Positions 36,394 through 46,189 of a stretch of DNA of 64,000 nucleotides are shown one piece after another (position 1 is the stretch's first letter; each line of letters starts with the position of its first letter). The position numbers and the translations under genes are program-made. The stretch comes from WHTI01 sp963756365 (GTDB taxonomy: Bacteria; Actinomycetota; CADDZG01; WHSQ01), in NCBI GenBank assembly GCA_963756365.1, contig CAVWNF010000003.1, positions 868,001 to 932,000 on the forward strand, in the 5' to 3' direction. The notes under the pieces were generated by a model that was not told the DNA's origin, did no database searches, and saw only the letters and a list, made by a program, of their open reading frames with translations.

Positions 36394-37513
36394 ATGTCCC
36401 CCGATGTGGTGGTTATCGGAGGCGGCGTCATCGGACTGTCGATCGCGTGGCGAGCCGGCGAACGGGGCCTGAGCGTCGCGGTGGTCGACGAGAGATTCGG
36501 CCATGGTGCGTCGTGGGCCGCCGCCGGGATGCTTGCCCCTATCACCGAGGTCCATTACGGCGAGGAGACCCTCCTCGAACTGAATCTCGAATCGTCCAGG
36601 CGGTACCCAGGCTTCGCGGCCGACCTTGCTGCAGCCTCCGGCTCGGAGGTTGGCTACCGACGTTCCGGCACGCTGATCGTCGCCCCCGACACGGACGACC
36701 ACGCGGCTCTCAACGAGCTCTTCGCGTTCCAACAGCGGCTCGGTCTCGATGCCCGGAAGTTGCGGGTTGCGGAAGCGCGGACCCTCGAGCCCGCCCTCGC
36801 TCCGTCGATCAGGGGTGCGTTCCTCGTCGAGGACGACCACCACATCGACAATCGCCTCCTGGCAGGGGCGTTGGAGGAAGCGTGCAGGCGCGCTGGGGTC
36901 GAGTTGATCTCCGGAGTTGTCGTCGAACGTAGAGGTTGGCCCGGCGGGGGTAACCGGAGTGCGCCTCGAAGACGGTCGGGCGCTCACCTCGGACAAGGTC
37001 GTCCTCGCCGCCGGCGCGTGGAGCGGAGCGGTGCCGGGTATCCCCGCCGAGTTCCTCCCCCCGGTACGGCCGGTGAAGGGCCAACTCGTGTACCTGAAGG
37101 GGGCTCCCGACCTCATCACCCGGAACATCCGCGGCCTCGACGTCTACATCGTGCCGCGTACGGACGGAAGGATCGCGATCGGTGCGACCGTCGAGGAGAA
37201 GGGGTTCGACGATTCGATCACGGCCGACGCCGTTTACACCCTGCTCCGGGATGCATACGAGTTGGTTCCAGAGCTCAGGGAACTCGAGCTGCTGGAACTC
37301 GTCGTTGGGTTCCGCCCGGGCACTCCTGACAACGCTCCGGTGATCGGAGCGTCCGCGCTGGAGGGACTCATCATCGCCTCGGGTCACTACCGCAATGGGA
37401 TCCTGCTGACCCCCATCACCTCGGATGCGATCGCTATCTTGCTCGCCACGGGAACTGCCCCTCCCGAGATAGAGCCGTTCTCTCCGCAGAGATTCGCCGG
37501 GGCCGGGGTATGA
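36394..37513 (+). CDS. thiO: glycine oxidase
   Basis: An FAD enzyme of about 372 aa that oxidises glycine to dehydroglycine for the thiazole of thiamine in aerobic organisms. The FAD motif VVVIGGGVIGLSIAWRAGERGLSVAVVD opens it; ASWAAAGMLAP, RYPGF, YRRSGTLIVA and the C-terminal VGFRPGTPDNAPVIGASALEGLIIASGHYRNGILLTPIT are ThiO-specific. An extra base near 36928 breaks it between GVVVE and VEVGPAGVTGVRLEDGR. TATACT ends seven bases before ATG 36394 (leaderless). The thiS ATG overlaps its TGA. No TPP riboswitch is visible upstream. Confidence 0.9.
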
Positions 37514-37716
37514 AGGTCATGGTCAACGGCGAGCAACGGGACGCGGTCGCCGGAACGACGCTCGTGGACATCGTGTCAGAGATCCGCGGAGATCCAAGGG
37601 CCAAGGGAGTTGCGGTTGCTCTGAACGGCGAAGTGGTACCGCGTGCAGAGTGGCAGAACTCCGCGGTCTCGGACGGGGACAGGGTCGAGATCCTGTCGGC
37701 CGTTCAGGGAGGGTGA
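37510..37716 (+). CDS. thiS: sulfur carrier protein ThiS
   Basis: A 68-residue ubiquitin-fold protein ending in the required Gly-Gly (ILSAVQGG), which is adenylated and then thiocarboxylated to deliver sulfur to the thiazole synthase. KVMVNGEQRDAVAGTTLVDIV, VAVALNGEVVPRAEW and VSDGDRVEIL are typical. It overlaps thiO by four bases (ATGA) and is two bases from thiG, giving a thiO-thiS-thiG operon. The adenylating enzyme ThiF and the sulfur source are not in the window. Confidence 0.93.
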   Translation: MKVMVNGEQRDAVAGTTLVDIVSEIRGDPRAKGVAVALNGEVVPRAEWQNSAVSDGDRVEILSAVQGG

Positions 37717-37718
37717 CG

Positions 37719-38489
37719 ATGGACGATCCGCTCGTTATCGCTGGGGAATCGTTCGCGTCCCGATTGATCGTCGGGACGGGTGGTGCATCCAGCCTCGAGG
37801 CTCTCGAGAAAGCGATCGTCGCGTCCGGCGCAGAGTTGGCCACGGTCGCACTGAGGCGCGTGAACCCCGATCAGCGCGGTTCGATAATCGATGTTCTCGA
37901 CCGGACGGGCTGTCGTCTTCTACCGAACACGGCGGGCTGCTTCACCGCGGCAGATGCGGTGAAGACGGCCCGACTGGCCCGAGAAGCGTTCGAGACCGAC
38001 TGGATCAAGCTCGAGGTCATCGGCGACGAGCATTCCTTGTTGCCGGATGGCGTTGAGCTCGTGACTGCGGCAGAGACTCTCGTGGACGATGGTTTCGTCG
38101 TCCTCGCCTACACGAACACGGACCCGATCCTGGCTAGACGACTTGAGGACCTCGGCTGCGCTGCGGTCATGCCGCTCGGATCGCCGATCGGATCCGGGCA
38201 GGGGATCCTCGATCCCTACAGCATCGCGATGATCCTCGAAGCAGCGCATGTTCCCATCGTCCTCGATGCTGGCATCGGAACGGCATCGGACGCAGCCATA
38301 GCGATGGAACTCGGATGCGACGCGGTGCTCGTTGCATCGGCGATCACGCGGGCGCAGGAGCCCTCCTTGATGGCAGAGGCGGTCCGAAGGGCAGTCGAGG
38401 CTGGACGGCTGGCGCACCGCTCCGGGCGCATCCCGAAGCGCCTCTACGCCGAGCCGTCGACGACCTTCGAGGGACTGCCCGACCTCTAA
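37719..38489 (+). CDS. thiG: thiazole synthase
   Basis: A 256-residue TIM-barrel enzyme that joins deoxyxylulose 5-phosphate, dehydroglycine and ThiS thiocarboxylate. FASRLIVGTGGASSLEALEKAIVASGAE, LLPNTAGCFTAADAVKTARLAREAF, the Schiff-base Lys in DWIKLEVIGDE, AAVMPLGSPIGSGQGI and VLDAGIGTASDAAIAMELGCDAVLVASAI are all family signatures. ATG 37719 is two bases after the thiS stop; the open frame extends upstream only into thiS. The stop overlaps that of the convergent htrA gene at CTAA. Confidence 0.95.
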   Translation: MDDPLVIAGESFASRLIVGTGGASSLEALEKAIVASGAELATVALRRVNPDQRGSIIDVLDRTGCRLLPNTAGCFTAADAVKTARLAREAFETDWIKLEVIGDEHSLLPDGVELVTAAETLVDDGFVVLAYTNTDPILARRLEDLGCAAVMPLGSPIGSGQGILDPYSIAMILEAAHVPIVLDAGIGTASDAAIAMELGCDAVLVASAITRAQEPSLMAEAVRRAVEAGRLAHRSGRIPKRLYAEPSTTFEGLPDL

Positions 38490-39640
38490 GAGGTCGTGGA
38501 GCGATCACCGAGCGTTGCCGTGACGGTCTTCGTTTCGCCGCCACGCTCGTACGTGATGGTCACTTCGGTTCCCGGGGGAGTAGCTCTGATCCGGGCGGCA
38601 AGGTCGGTCATGCTCTCGATAGGCGAGTCGTCGACGAGGGTGATCAGGTCGCCTTCCTCGATCCCGGCATCGTCTGCGGCGCTCCCGCCTTCGACGCTGG
38701 TGATCAAGGCACCGGCCCGCCCGGCGGTGTCGTCGGTTCCACTCACACCGAGGAATGCCGGGATCACCGGGTTCCCTGCGACGAGTTGTTCCGCCACCCA
38801 TGAAGCTTGATCGATGGGAACCGCGAAGCCGACCCCCTCGTTGCCACCGCTCTGGGTGCGGATCGCATCGTTGATCCCGACCACCCGCCCCTGACGATCG
38901 ACAAGCGCTCCGCCCGAGTTGCCGGGGTTGATCGATGCATCGGTTTGGATCATGTTGGCGACCGTTCCATCGGGGCGGATCACGCTGCGATCGATCGCCG
39001 AGATGATCCCGGATGTGACCGTCGAATCGAGCCCGAATGGGCTTCCTATCGCGATCGCCAACTGGCCGACCTGGAGGTCGACACCGATCGCTAGATGGGC
39101 GGCCGGAAGCCCTTCCTCCTCGACCCTGACCACCGCGATGTCGCTGTTGGCATCGGCCCCGACGACGCGTCCATCGAGGGATCGACCATCGCTGAGGCGC
39201 ACGGTGACGTCGTTCGATCCATCCACCACGTGAGCTGCAGTGAGGATCAACCCGTCGGCGTCGTAGATCACGCCCGAGCCGAGACCCGTTTCCGTCTCGA
39301 GTTGAACCACCGAAGGGAGGAGCGCCCTGGCGACCGCGGCGACGGGTTCTTCACCCGCATCCGGAAGGGGAACGCTGGCGGGGACATCGCTCCCATCCGA
39401 ACTCTCGGCCGCGGCCACCGGCGCATCCGGATCGCCGGGGATCAGCAATCGCCCGGCGATCACCCCGGTTCCGATCAGCAGCGGGACGACAAGTGCGATC
39501 GCCGTCCATCTGATCCAGGACCGTCGAGGAGGGGGAGGGGGGTCCTCGATCGATTCCGGCATCCACAGCCGGTCGGTACGGGGGGGCGTATAGGGGGTTT
39601 CTTCAGTCGGATCGTCGTGCCCACCATGATCGTCGCTCAT
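38486..39640 (-). CDS. htrA: membrane-anchored HtrA-type serine protease with PDZ domain
   Basis: A 384-residue S1C protease. A cytoplasmic acidic, Pro-rich N-terminus is followed by one membrane helix (WIRWTAIALVVPLLIGTGVIAG), then the extracytoplasmic protease with His in LTAAHVVDGS, Asp in NSDIAVVRVE and Ser in NPGNSGGALVD, and a C-terminal PDZ domain (GSAADDAGIEEGDLITLVDDSPI). It would degrade damaged envelope proteins. GGAGG precedes ATG 39640. It lies 71 bp below the histidine kinase on the same strand, the usual HtrA-two-component arrangement in actinobacteria. Confidence 0.92.
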   Translation of the reverse strand: MSDDHGGHDDPTEETPYTPPRTDRLWMPESIEDPPPPPRRSWIRWTAIALVVPLLIGTGVIAGRLLIPGDPDAPVAAAESSDGSDVPASVPLPDAGEEPVAAVARALLPSVVQLETETGLGSGVIYDADGLILTAAHVVDGSNDVTVRLSDGRSLDGRVVGADANSDIAVVRVEEEGLPAAHLAIGVDLQVGQLAIAIGSPFGLDSTVTSGIISAIDRSVIRPDGTVANMIQTDASINPGNSGGALVDRQGRVVGINDAIRTQSGGNEGVGFAVPIDQASWVAEQLVAGNPVIPAFLGVSGTDDTAGRAGALITSVEGGSAADDAGIEEGDLITLVDDSPIESMTDLAARIRATPPGTEVTITYERGGETKTVTATLGDRSTTS

Positions 39641-39711
39641 CTCAACCTCCGGGGACCGGGTTCGTCGTCTCCACCCAACCTAAGGGGCCACGCGTAAAGC
39701 CCCCCTAAAGG

Positions 39712-40959
39712 TCAGCGCAAAAGCTGAGGGGACCCTTGGGGTGGGACATCGCCGTGCTCTGACGTGGTCGGGAACCACAGGACGACGGTCGTGCCGCGAC
39801 CGGGGATCGACGCGAGCCTGACCTCGCCTCCGTGGGCCTCCATGATGCGCTTGACGATGGCGAGCCCGAGCCCTGTGCCGCCCTGGTCGCGGCTCCTCGA
39901 CGCATCCGCTCGGTAAAAGCGATCGAAGATCCTCTCGTGATGCTCCGGTGCGATCCCCGGGCCCTCGTCGGCGATCGCTATCCACGCCCACCCGTCGGTC
40001 GTGCCCGAATCCAGTTCGATCCGCTTTCCTGCTGGGCTGACCCGCATGGCGTTGTCGAGAAGGTTGCTGATAGCCCGGGTCGCCGCGTCCCCATCCCCGG
40101 TGACGGTGGCGTTGGTTGTAGCGGTGCCTGCGAGCAACACCCCTTTCTGTTCCGCCGCCGCTTTCGATTCGCCGATCGCTCCAGAGATGACCTCGTCCAG
40201 AGCGAATCCAGCGTGCGATTCCTTCGGCGCTTCGAGGCGTGCCAGCAGCAACAGGTCATCCACCATCCGACCCATCCGGTCCCCAGCCCTGCGCGCCACG
40301 TGAGCCGCTTCCCGCAGATCGGCGACCGTTGCGTCGGGATCGTCGAGAGCCACGTCGAGATTCGTACGGATCACCGCAAGTGGGTTTCTCAACTCGTGGG
40401 ACGCGTCCGCCACGAACCGGCTCTGCGAGGTGAATGCGTCCTCGATCCGATCGAGCATCTGATCGAAAGTCTCTGCGAGATCCCTGAGTTCATCCCGTGG
40501 GCCCGACAGCTCGATCCTCTTCGAGAGGTCGGTTGCCTGGATCTGGCGGGCGACTTCGCCGATGCGTCCGATGGGGGAGAGCACCCGCCCCGAGATGATC
40601 CACCCGACGGCGAGGCTCAGTCCGAACAGGCCCGGGAGGGCGATCAACGAATAGTTCCTCAACTGATCGAGCGTGTTCCGGTTGACCGCTCTCTCGAATG
40701 CCCTGGCTTCGGAGATCACGAGCCGCTCGAGGCGGATGATGGTGCCGTCGGGGGCCTGGAAGAACTGGTTCACGGCGACCCGGTCCGACAGGGGCTGTTG
40801 GCGTAGCTTCCAGTTGAGCCCCGCGTAAAGAGCGACGACCAGCAGCGCTGCGATCCCGAACAAGACCGCGGAGTAGAGGATCGTCAACCGGAACCGGATC
40901 GAGCCCGCCCAGTCAGGCATCCGGGACGCTATCCCAAGGGGGCGATGTTGCTCGGTCAT
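39712..40959 (-). CDS. sensor histidine kinase
   Basis: A 415-residue membrane kinase. Two helices (LTILYSAVLFGIAALLVVALYAGL; YSLIALPGLFGLSLAVGWIISG) bracket a short extracellular sensor of about 75 residues; a HAMP segment (RVLSPIGRIGEVARQIQATDLSKRI), the phospho-His box DASHELRNPLAVI, N box NLLDNAMR, and DEGPGIAPEH / GTGLGLAIVKRI follow. It should phosphorylate the regulator at 40956, whose stop overlaps its ATG by four bases. The ligand is unknown. Confidence 0.93.
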   Translation of the reverse strand: MTEQHRPLGIASRMPDWAGSIRFRLTILYSAVLFGIAALLVVALYAGLNWKLRQQPLSDRVAVNQFFQAPDGTIIRLERLVISEARAFERAVNRNTLDQLRNYSLIALPGLFGLSLAVGWIISGRVLSPIGRIGEVARQIQATDLSKRIELSGPRDELRDLAETFDQMLDRIEDAFTSQSRFVADASHELRNPLAVIRTNLDVALDDPDATVADLREAAHVARRAGDRMGRMVDDLLLLARLEAPKESHAGFALDEVISGAIGESKAAAEQKGVLLAGTATTNATVTGDGDAATRAISNLLDNAMRVSPAGKRIELDSGTTDGWAWIAIADEGPGIAPEHHERIFDRFYRADASRSRDQGGTGLGLAIVKRIMEAHGGEVRLASIPGRGTTVVLWFPTTSEHGDVPPQGSPQLLR

Positions 40960-41624
40960 GTTCGGAACCGGTAGCCGGCGCCGATCACCGTCTCGATCGG
41001 TTGAGCTCCGGAGCCGTCCTCAAGCTTCCGCCGAAGAGTCATCACCGTCACCCTGACCGTGTTGGTGAACGGATCGGCGTGCTCGTCCCAGACATGCTCG
41101 AGCAGCTCCTCGGCCGACAGGACCTCTCCGGCCCGCGTGAGGAAGTACCGGAGCAAGGCGAACTCCTTCGGTGTCAACTCAAGCGGTCTGCCTGCCCGGG
41201 ATGCATCATGGGTGGCCTCGTTGAGGTGCACGTCGCCAACCTCAAGTGCCGCGCCACTCCGGCCCGCATCTCGCCTGAGTAAAGCCCTTATTCGCGCGGT
41301 CAACTCGGGGAACTGGAACGGCTTGACCAGATAGTCGTCCGCTCCGGTGTCGAGGCCCGCTATCCGATCTTCGAGGCCATCGCGCGCGGTGAGCATCAGC
41401 ACCCGCTGGCCATCGTCGATCTCTTTCAGTCGCCTGCAGACCTCGATCCCATCAAGGCCAGGGAGGTTCAGATCGAGGCAGACGAGGTCGTAGGCGTTGA
41501 CCGCTGCCTTGTCGAGCGCATCGCCGCCGTCGTACACGGTATCTACCGCGTAGCCCTCGTTCTTCAGCCCGCGCGCGATCGCATCGGCTAGATCGATCTC
41601 ATCTTCGACCACCAGGAGACGCAT
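40956..41624 (-). CDS. OmpR/PhoB-type response regulator
   Basis: A 222-residue regulator. The receiver has LLVVEDEIDLA (acidic pair), the phospho-Asp in LVCLDLNLPGLDG, Thr in LMLTARD and Lys in DYLVKPF. The winged helix covers the C-terminal 95 residues (LTPKEFALLRYFLTRAGEVLSAEELLEHVW, NTVRVTVMTLRRKLE, IETVIGAGYRF). I chose ATG 41624 (MRLLVVEDE) with TACCAT seven bases upstream and GGAGAG between; longer in-frame starts add no family sequence. The lysyl oxidase gene is 47 bp upstream on the same strand. Confidence 0.93.
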   Translation of the reverse strand: MRLLVVEDEIDLADAIARGLKNEGYAVDTVYDGGDALDKAAVNAYDLVCLDLNLPGLDGIEVCRRLKEIDDGQRVLMLTARDGLEDRIAGLDTGADDYLVKPFQFPELTARIRALLRRDAGRSGAALEVGDVHLNEATHDASRAGRPLELTPKEFALLRYFLTRAGEVLSAEELLEHVWDEHADPFTNTVRVTVMTLRRKLEDGSGAQPIETVIGAGYRFRT

Positions 41625-41671
41625 GCTCTCCATGGTAGCGAGGGCCACCTCAAAGACGCATAAAGGAGCTG

Positions 41672-43181
41672 CTAGTAGCCGAAGTAGGTCTCGGTGTCGA
41701 TGCCGTTCCACGGTGGCACCTCGACCTTCCGATGCCCGGGCTTGCCCGAGAGGATGACCTCGCGATACTCGATGTTGTTGGTGACATCCTGTTCGAGCAG
41801 ATGGCCGGACGGGTTCGCTTCGACCTTCACGTAGTAGGTGCCGTTCGGGAGGCCCGTGATGTTGAACGATTGCCCAGGACGACCCTGGAAGTACGTGTCG
41901 CCCCAGCCGAGGGGTAGGACTTCACGGATCCATGACGCCGACGGGCCCCCGCACTGGGTGCCGATCCCGATCTGATCTGGGGTCAGGTCGGCATTCGGGA
42001 GGGTGAGGTCGATCGCGTCGGTCGCCGCGAGACAGAAGGCTTCTTTCTTGCTCTTGATCCCAGGCTCGGTCATGTTCGCATCGAGCAAGGAGTACCCCGC
42101 GAACTGTTGGAAGTGCCAGTGCGTGTGCCCCTCCCTCGGGTCGTACTCGAGCGTGCCCACCTGAGACTTGGAAACCGGTTCACCGTCGACGAAGAAGTAC
42201 TGGAACGCGTCCATGATCGCCTCGTCGGAGCGCCTGAACCCCTCAACCACGAGGTCGGAGTCTCCGGCGACCCAGACGTTGGCCCCGAACGATAGGAAGC
42301 TCTTACCGTTCTTCTTGTTGCGGACAGACATGCCCCACGCAGGAAGAGCCCGCAGGTCGGGGAGGATCGATGGGTCGGGGCTGTCGTCGATAGGGATGGC
42401 GCGGTAGGGCGCTCCGTGTCCACCGCGCTGCTCCGGGGCCCCCTTGCAACCGTGGTGACAGTTGTCCTTGAGCTTTATCACCTCGATCGCGGATTCGAAG
42501 GTGCGGTTCTCCTCGGAGATGCCGAACGCGTCCGCGTACTTATCCGCGACGCGGGTCGACACCGTGTAGTGACCCGGTGCGAGGAAGAACTGAGCAGCCT
42601 CGTAGGAGAAGAGATTCGCCCCCCAGTTCTTGTCGATGCCCCAGACCATTCCTTTGGTGAATGGGTTCCCGAAACAGGTTCCCGGATAGGTGGGCCGTAC
42701 GGGGCCGTCGTCGGAGATCCTCTGCATGTCCCATCCGCTCGGACAGAACGTGGTCGATGCCGGGTCGCCGAGCGGGGTGCCCTGTTCGTCGGCCACGGTC
42801 ACCTCGAGGAACTCCGAGAAGCCGAACCATGAGGTGAAGAGATCGTCGTCGAGATCGACCACTTGGGTGGTCCCTCCGTCGCCGTGGAGAACCTGAGTGA
42901 CCTGCACCGGCTGCGTGTAGTCGGGCCTAGTGAGCCTCACCTCGAAGGGTGCATCGAGAGACGCTAGGACAACGCCGAGATCCATATAGACGGGCTGTTT
43001 GCCGTATCGGTAGACCGTGACCTCGTTGTTGGGGCCCATCAGCTTGAGGGTCGGAGGGGTGGGCTCTGCGGCCCGTCGCCACTGGGATGAATAAGGTCGC
43101 TGCCAGCGCGATCGCTCCTATGGTTGCAGTCATCCTGTGGGTCCTAGCTGAACTGCGCTTCATCGCGCGGCTGGGCTTCAT
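41672..43181 (-). CDS. secreted lysyl oxidase (copper/LTQ amine oxidase)
   Basis: About 502 aa with a Sec-type signal (MTATIGAIALAATLFIPVATG). A beta-rich N-terminal half leads to a C-terminal lysyl oxidase domain: GHTHWHFQQFAGYSLL carries the copper histidines; KKEAFCL holds the Lys and GDTYFQGRPGQSFNITGLPNGTYYVKVEANP the Tyr that would form the lysyl-tyrosyl quinone; NNIEYREV matches the end of animal LOX. It would oxidise lysine amines in the envelope or outside. A +1 shift near 43067 sits just after the signal peptide. AAGGAG precedes ATG 43181. The response regulator gene follows. Confidence 0.82.
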
Positions 43182-43340
43182 CTCGCTCCTTGGGATAGCC
43201 GAAGAGGGGTTCGTGCAACAGTACGACCGAGGGGCCTAGCCTCACAAGCATCTTTCTGCGGATCTCCGCCGATGAGCGCCATGCGGTTAAGACGTCGAGC
43301 GGCCCCAGAAGGTTGCATCGAGCTGTGCTAAGCATCGGAG

Positions 43341-44234
43341 ATGGGTGACATCCTCGTTGGGACGGCTTCGTGGACGGACAAGTCGCTGATCGCTTCCGGC
43401 TGGTATCCGCCGGAAGCCAAGAGCGCGGAGGAACGGCTGCGTTTCTACGCCTCGAACTTCCCTCTCGTCGAGGTGGATTCGACCTACTACTTCCCGCCGT
43501 CCGAGGACAACTCCGTCAGGTGGGTCGAGCGCACGCCGGACGACTTCACGTTCAACATCAAGGCGTTCTCGCTGCTGACCCAGCATCCGACCCGCGCCGA
43601 CGCTCTCTACAAGGACATCGAGCGGCCGCCGGACAAGAAGCGCCTCTACCCGACCGATCTGGCCCCGGCTCAGGTGGACGAGATCTGGGACCGGTTCCTC
43701 TCGGCCCTGAAGCCGCTCGATGACGCGGGGAAGCTCGGGGCGATCCTGTTCCAGTTCCCGCCGTGGTTCGTGATCTCGAAGGACAACAAGAACTACATCC
43801 TCGAGTGCGCCAAGCGGTGCGCACCTCTGCGGATCTGTGTCGAACTGAGGAACGAGACCTGGATGCGCGACGACAACGTCACCGAGACGCTCGAATTCCT
43901 CGAAGGTCACGGCCTCCCGTTCGTGTGCGTGGACATGCCCCAAGGATTCACATCGTCGCTCCCGCCGATCGCAGCAGCGACCGCTGATCTCGCAGTCGTC
44001 CGCTTCCACGGCCGCAACGCCGCCGACTGGGAGTCGGGCTCGGTCCAGAAGCGCTTCGCGTATCTCTACGACACCGACGAGTTGAAGGGATGGGTGCCCA
44101 AGATCGAGAAGATCGCCTCCGAAGCCGAATCGACCCATGTCCTGATGAACAACTGCCACCGGGACTACGCCCAGCAGAACGCGAGGGAGCTGGCCGATCT
44201 CTTGGCCACCGGAGGACGCTCGGACCATCCGTAG
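43341..44234 (+). CDS. DUF72 family TIM-barrel protein
   Basis: A 297-residue DUF72 (YecE-like) protein. ILVGTASWTDKSLIASGWYPP, RFYASNFPLVEVDSTYYFPPS, FTFNIKAFSLLTQHP, LGAILFQFPPWF, VELRNETW and VVRFHGRNA are the family blocks. The fold is a TIM barrel; the activity is not established. It diverges from the lysyl oxidase gene across 159 bp in which I see no conserved element except a weak TAAGCA six bases before the ATG. The 53 bp after it hold the promoter of the next gene. Confidence 0.9.
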   Translation: MGDILVGTASWTDKSLIASGWYPPEAKSAEERLRFYASNFPLVEVDSTYYFPPSEDNSVRWVERTPDDFTFNIKAFSLLTQHPTRADALYKDIERPPDKKRLYPTDLAPAQVDEIWDRFLSALKPLDDAGKLGAILFQFPPWFVISKDNKNYILECAKRCAPLRICVELRNETWMRDDNVTETLEFLEGHGLPFVCVDMPQGFTSSLPPIAAATADLAVVRFHGRNAADWESGSVQKRFAYLYDTDELKGWVPKIEKIASEAESTHVLMNNCHRDYAQQNARELADLLATGGRSDHP

Positions 44235-44287
44235 GACAGCGAAGGGACAAACTGGACAGTTACCTCGCTCTGCTCCATGCTTCCGGG

Positions 44288-45241
44288 ATGAGAGTCCGAG
44301 ACTCGCTTCCGCAGCTGAACGGTGACCTGTTCCTCACGGACGGGGGCATCGAGACCACTCTGATCTTCCATGAGGGTCTGGACCTGCCGCTGTTTGCGGC
44401 GTTCGATCTTCTGAAAACCGCAGAGGGCGTACAGGCCTTGCGCGACTACTACGCTCCGTACCTGGCTCTGGCGCAGGAGGCGGGCCTGGGATTCATCTTC
44501 GAATCGCCGACGTGGCGCGCCAGCCCTAAGTGGGCGACCGAACTCGGCTATTCGGAGGCTGACCTGGATCGCCTCAATCGGGAAGCGATCGCACTGGTCG
44601 ACGACCTCAGGTCTTCTGCCGGGGAAGGCATCACCTGTGTCGTCAGTGGATGCATCGGTCCGCACGACGACGGCTACAACCCGTCGGTTCGATTGAGCGC
44701 CGACGACGCGGAGGACTACCACCGGACGCAGATCACGACGTTCGCTCAGACCGCGGCCGACATGGTCACCGCGATCACGATGACCTACCCGGACGAGGCG
44801 ACCGGCCTCACGAGGGCGGCAGTCGCCGCGGGGATGCCCGTTGCGATCTCGTTCACGCTCGAAACCGACGGGCGGCTGCCCAACGGTCAGGAACTGGGCG
44901 ACGCGATCCGGGAGGTAGACGGGGCGACCGATTCTGCCCCTGCCTACTACATGATCAACTGCGCGCATCCGAGTCACTTCGACTCCGTGGTCGCTGGCGA
45001 TGAGCCGTGGCGGGACCGGATCCGAGGGCTGCGAGCGAACGCTTCGAGCATGAGCCACGCCGAACTGGACGAGGCCGAGGAGCTGGACGACGGCGACCCG
45101 GTAGACCTCGCTCGCCGGTACGCCGACCTGCGGGCGCACCTGTCTCACCTCAACGTCGTCGGCGGATGCTGCGGGACCGACGACCGTCACGTAGCCGCCA
45201 TCCGCGACGCCTTCCTGGCCGCGCTAGCGTGCGACAAATGA
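44288..45241 (+). CDS. homocysteine S-methyltransferase family protein
   Basis: A 317-residue zinc enzyme of the MHT/betaine-homocysteine methyltransferase barrel. LFLTDGGIETTLIFHEGLDLPLFAAF begins it; the zinc ligands are Cys in YMINCAHPSH and the Cys pair in GGCCGTDDRH. It would transfer a methyl group, such as from S-methylmethionine, to homocysteine; the donor is not predictable. CATGCT lies six bases before ATG 44288. The nitrilase start codon lies inside its last codons. Confidence 0.87.
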   Translation: MRVRDSLPQLNGDLFLTDGGIETTLIFHEGLDLPLFAAFDLLKTAEGVQALRDYYAPYLALAQEAGLGFIFESPTWRASPKWATELGYSEADLDRLNREAIALVDDLRSSAGEGITCVVSGCIGPHDDGYNPSVRLSADDAEDYHRTQITTFAQTAADMVTAITMTYPDEATGLTRAAVAAGMPVAISFTLETDGRLPNGQELGDAIREVDGATDSAPAYYMINCAHPSHFDSVVAGDEPWRDRIRGLRANASSMSHAELDEAEELDDGDPVDLARRYADLRAHLSHLNVVGGCCGTDDRHVAAIRDAFLAALACDK

Positions 45242-46189
45242 CCATCTTCGAGACAGTCAAGGTAGCCGCTGTGCAGGCTTCGCCGGTCATCCTCGACGCG
45301 GAGGCGACCATCGACAAAGCGCTCGGGCTCCTTCACCAAGCTGCCGACGACGGAGTGCAACTCGCCGTTTTTCCTGAGACCTTCGTATCCGTGTATCCGA
45401 GCGGAGGATGGGCTCACCAGGCGGCGCAGTTCGGTGGGTTCGACTTGATGTGGGAGCGACTGTGGGAGTCATCCATCGAGGTTCCTGGGCCCGCGGTGGA
45501 CAAGCTCGTGGCAGGCGTGCACCGAGCGGGGGATCCACTGCGCGATCGGGATCAACGAACGGGAGCTTCAACGCCCCGGTTCCCTGTACAACTCTCTGCT
45601 GTTATTGGGACCCGAGGGCGTGTTGATCAAACACCGCAAACTCGTTCCGACCATGCACGAGCGTCTCTTCCATGGCCCTGGAGACGGAACCGATCTCGAC
45701 GTAGCCGAGACCGACCTGGGCCGGATCGGTGGGCTCATCTGCTGGGAGAACCGGATGCCCCTGGCTCGCTACGAGCTGTACACCAAAGGGGTTCAGATAT
45801 GGCTGGCGCCGACAGCGGACGATTCCGAAGGCTGGCTGGCATCGATTCGTCACATCGCGATCGAATCTGGAGCATTCGTCATCAGCGTTCCGCAGTACAT
45901 CCAACGAAGTGACTTCCCCGATGATTTTCCGGTACCCCTGCCCGATGATGAGGTTTTCGGCCGTGGTGGAGCTGCGATCATCGAGCCGCGAGGAGGCGCT
46001 GTTATCGCTGGCCCCCTTTACGACAAGGAGGGGATCGTTACTGCAGAGATCGATCTGAAAGTTGGACTGCACGCCAAAAGGTGGTTCGACGCGGTGGGGC
46101 ACTACAAGCGTACCGACGCAGGTACTTCGCAACTCGACGCAGGAGGTGAAGGATGGCCGAGTTCCCAAGTCTCGGACACGTTGCAGTAA
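45238..46189 (+). CDS. nitrilase (carbon-nitrogen hydrolase)
   Basis: About 316 aa with the Glu-Lys-Cys triad: Glu in LAVFPETFVSVYP, Lys in IKHRKLVPTMHERL and Cys in GLICWENRMPLARYELYTKG. CWENRMPLAR and the HRKL-PT-ER segment point to true nitrilases or cyanide dihydratases (nitrile to acid and ammonia) rather than amidases. The C-terminus (VGHYKRTD) is also typical. An extra G in a run near 45529-45532 breaks the frame before HCAIGINERE. TAGCGT ends seven bases before ATG 45238, which overlaps the previous stop. The VOC gene starts within its 3' end. Confidence 0.88.
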
